40,254 nucleotides of DNA from Methanobacteriota archaeon (GTDB taxonomy: Archaea; Thermoplasmatota; Poseidoniia; Poseidoniales; Poseidoniaceae), in contig JABIUA010000089.1 in the NCBI GenBank assembly GCA_018667575.1, positions 1 through 40,254 on the forward strand, read 5' to 3'. A program made the position numbers and the translations under genes. Below the pieces are notes generated by a model. It searched no databases. It had not been told where the DNA came from and was given only the letters and a program-made list of their open reading frames with translations. Positions 39,183 to 40,254 of this stretch are shown here, piece after piece (within the stretch, counting starts at the first letter, position 1; each line of letters begins with the position of its first letter).

Positions 39183-40254
39183 ATGTCAGATGAGTATATT
39201 CAACGAGTTGCGCCTCTAGAATGTCGTCTGTTACTATCAAAGATGGAAATAGATGATGATGACCAAGATGTTGTATTTGCGTCGGTAGAAATATCAAATG
39301 AAGCATCAATTCCTGTTGGTGGATTAGATATTTTTATTCAAACCAGCGACAAGAGGAAGGTAGAATCAGATGAAGGCATTTCGTCAATCGGGCCAGGTTT
39401 AACAAGAAAATTCACTTTTGAATTCCCCCTAGAAAATGGTGATTGGACTTTTATGGTCCGTTCAAATAATATTACCTTAGACTTGGGTCCTTATGACTTT
39501 GACTTTACGTTTGAAGCAGACAAAGATAGAGTGACTAAAAACTCAATTGGTGCAGGTATGTTCTCCAACGCTTTCGTATCTGACCTAGATGACTTTGGTA
39601 ATGTCGAAGAGCGTGGAATCATCGACGCCACCGAAATCAAAATGACAGACTACTTCGGGGAAAATTCGGCTGGTGGAGCAACTGCTATCTCTGTAGGAAA
39701 AGCACCTGAAGATACTGAAGACGAGGAGGATTCAGCTAGAGTCCCCCCCTGGCAATCAAAAGATCCGTTACTTTCTACCCCCATCCCTACTACTAGCCTA
39801 GAGCCTGCCTCAACGGCAGCCCCAGAAGTCCAAGCAAAGATAGAATCTGAACAAAGTCAATCTAATTCGAGCGACTTGCTGGCATTCTCCAAATCACTTG
39901 ATGAAGAACCTAGCGAGCCTACTCAAGAAGATACGTCTTCTGTTTTGACTGCTGCTTCCCCTCCGCCATTGCCTCCTACTTCCTCCAAGAAGGAAGAAGA
40001 CCCTCTATTGAAACAACCCCTTCCAGAGATTGAACCAATTACAGTTCCTCCTGCTCCTCCTGTTGAAGCTGAAGATTCTGCACTCAAATCTAGCCCACCT
40101 TCTGGCCCTCCGTCAGGTCCGCCTTCTGGTCCACCTTCTGGTCCACCTTCTGGCCCTCCATCCGGTCCACCTTCTGGTCCTCCGTCCGGTCCACCTTCTG
40201 GTCCTCCGTCCGGTCCACCTTCTGGTCCTCCGTCCGGTCCACCTTCGGGTCCGC
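39183..40254 (+). CDS. Hypothetical protein, partial (3' end outside window), with C-terminal (PPSG)n repeat
   Basis: Frame open from ATG 39183 (MSDEYIQRVAPLECRLLLSKMEIDDDDQDVVFASVEISNEASIPVGGLDIFIQTSDKR...) to the window end with no stop; absent from the supplied ORF track. Confidence 0.85.
   Translation, partial: MSDEYIQRVAPLECRLLLSKMEIDDDDQDVVFASVEISNEASIPVGGLDIFIQTSDKRKVESDEGISSIGPGLTRKFTFEFPLENGDWTFMVRSNNITLDLGPYDFDFTFEADKDRVTKNSIGAGMFSNAFVSDLDDFGNVEERGIIDATEIKMTDYFGENSAGGATAISVGKAPEDTEDEEDSARVPPWQSKDPLLSTPIPTTSLEPASTAAPEVQAKIESEQSQSNSSDLLAFSKSLDEEPSEPTQEDTSSVLTAASPPPLPPTSSKKEEDPLLKQPLPEIEPITVPPAPPVEAEDSALKSSPPSGPPSGPPSGPPSGPPSGPPSGPPSGPPSGPPSGPPSGPPSGPPSGPPSGP
40095..40254 (+). repeat. 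12-bp tandem repeat encoding PPSG, about 13.3 units to the window edge
   Basis: Units CCA CCT TCT GGT / CCT CCG TCC GGT alternate, giving a 24-bp higher-order period in the distal part. Confidence 0.95.

Noticed and set aside
40095-40254. Possible CRISPR-like repeat array
   Set aside because: Repeats are 12 bp, contiguous, in frame and coding for PPSG with no spacers.

Overview
The window looks like a chromosomal segment of a marine Group II / Poseidoniales-type archaeon. This assignment is inferred from gene content (Sec61-beta, FEN1, a Trm11-like THUMP methylase, a cox operon, bacterial-type AceE and RibD); no search was run. It is densely coded on both strands, with about 35 protein genes and two tRNA genes (Arg-TCG on +, Ser-TGA on -, both with encoded CCA). 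The main block is a minus-strand aerobic respiration operon (COX II - COX I - COX III - COX IV-like - SCO) at 23.5-30.1 kb, in which several subunits carry extra domains. COX I has an N-terminal secreted domain with a CxCH motif. COX III has a ~200 aa N-terminal extension with a His-rich loop. SCO is interrupted by a ~300 aa insertion with an internal duplication. Other notable items are: a histone H1/Hc1-like small basic protein; an unlisted Arc-like ribbon-helix-helix gene carrying an in-frame TAG where I recall the family having Trp; a 15-residue motif (QNITYNIQDSAISGD) shared by two otherwise unrelated membrane proteins 10 kb apart; a tandem GGCT-fold protein; a solitary SPPY-type DNA methyltransferase; and a right-edge gene that leaves the window inside a (PPSG)n repeat and is missing from the ORF track. 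No CRISPR array, rRNA, transposase or prophage was seen.
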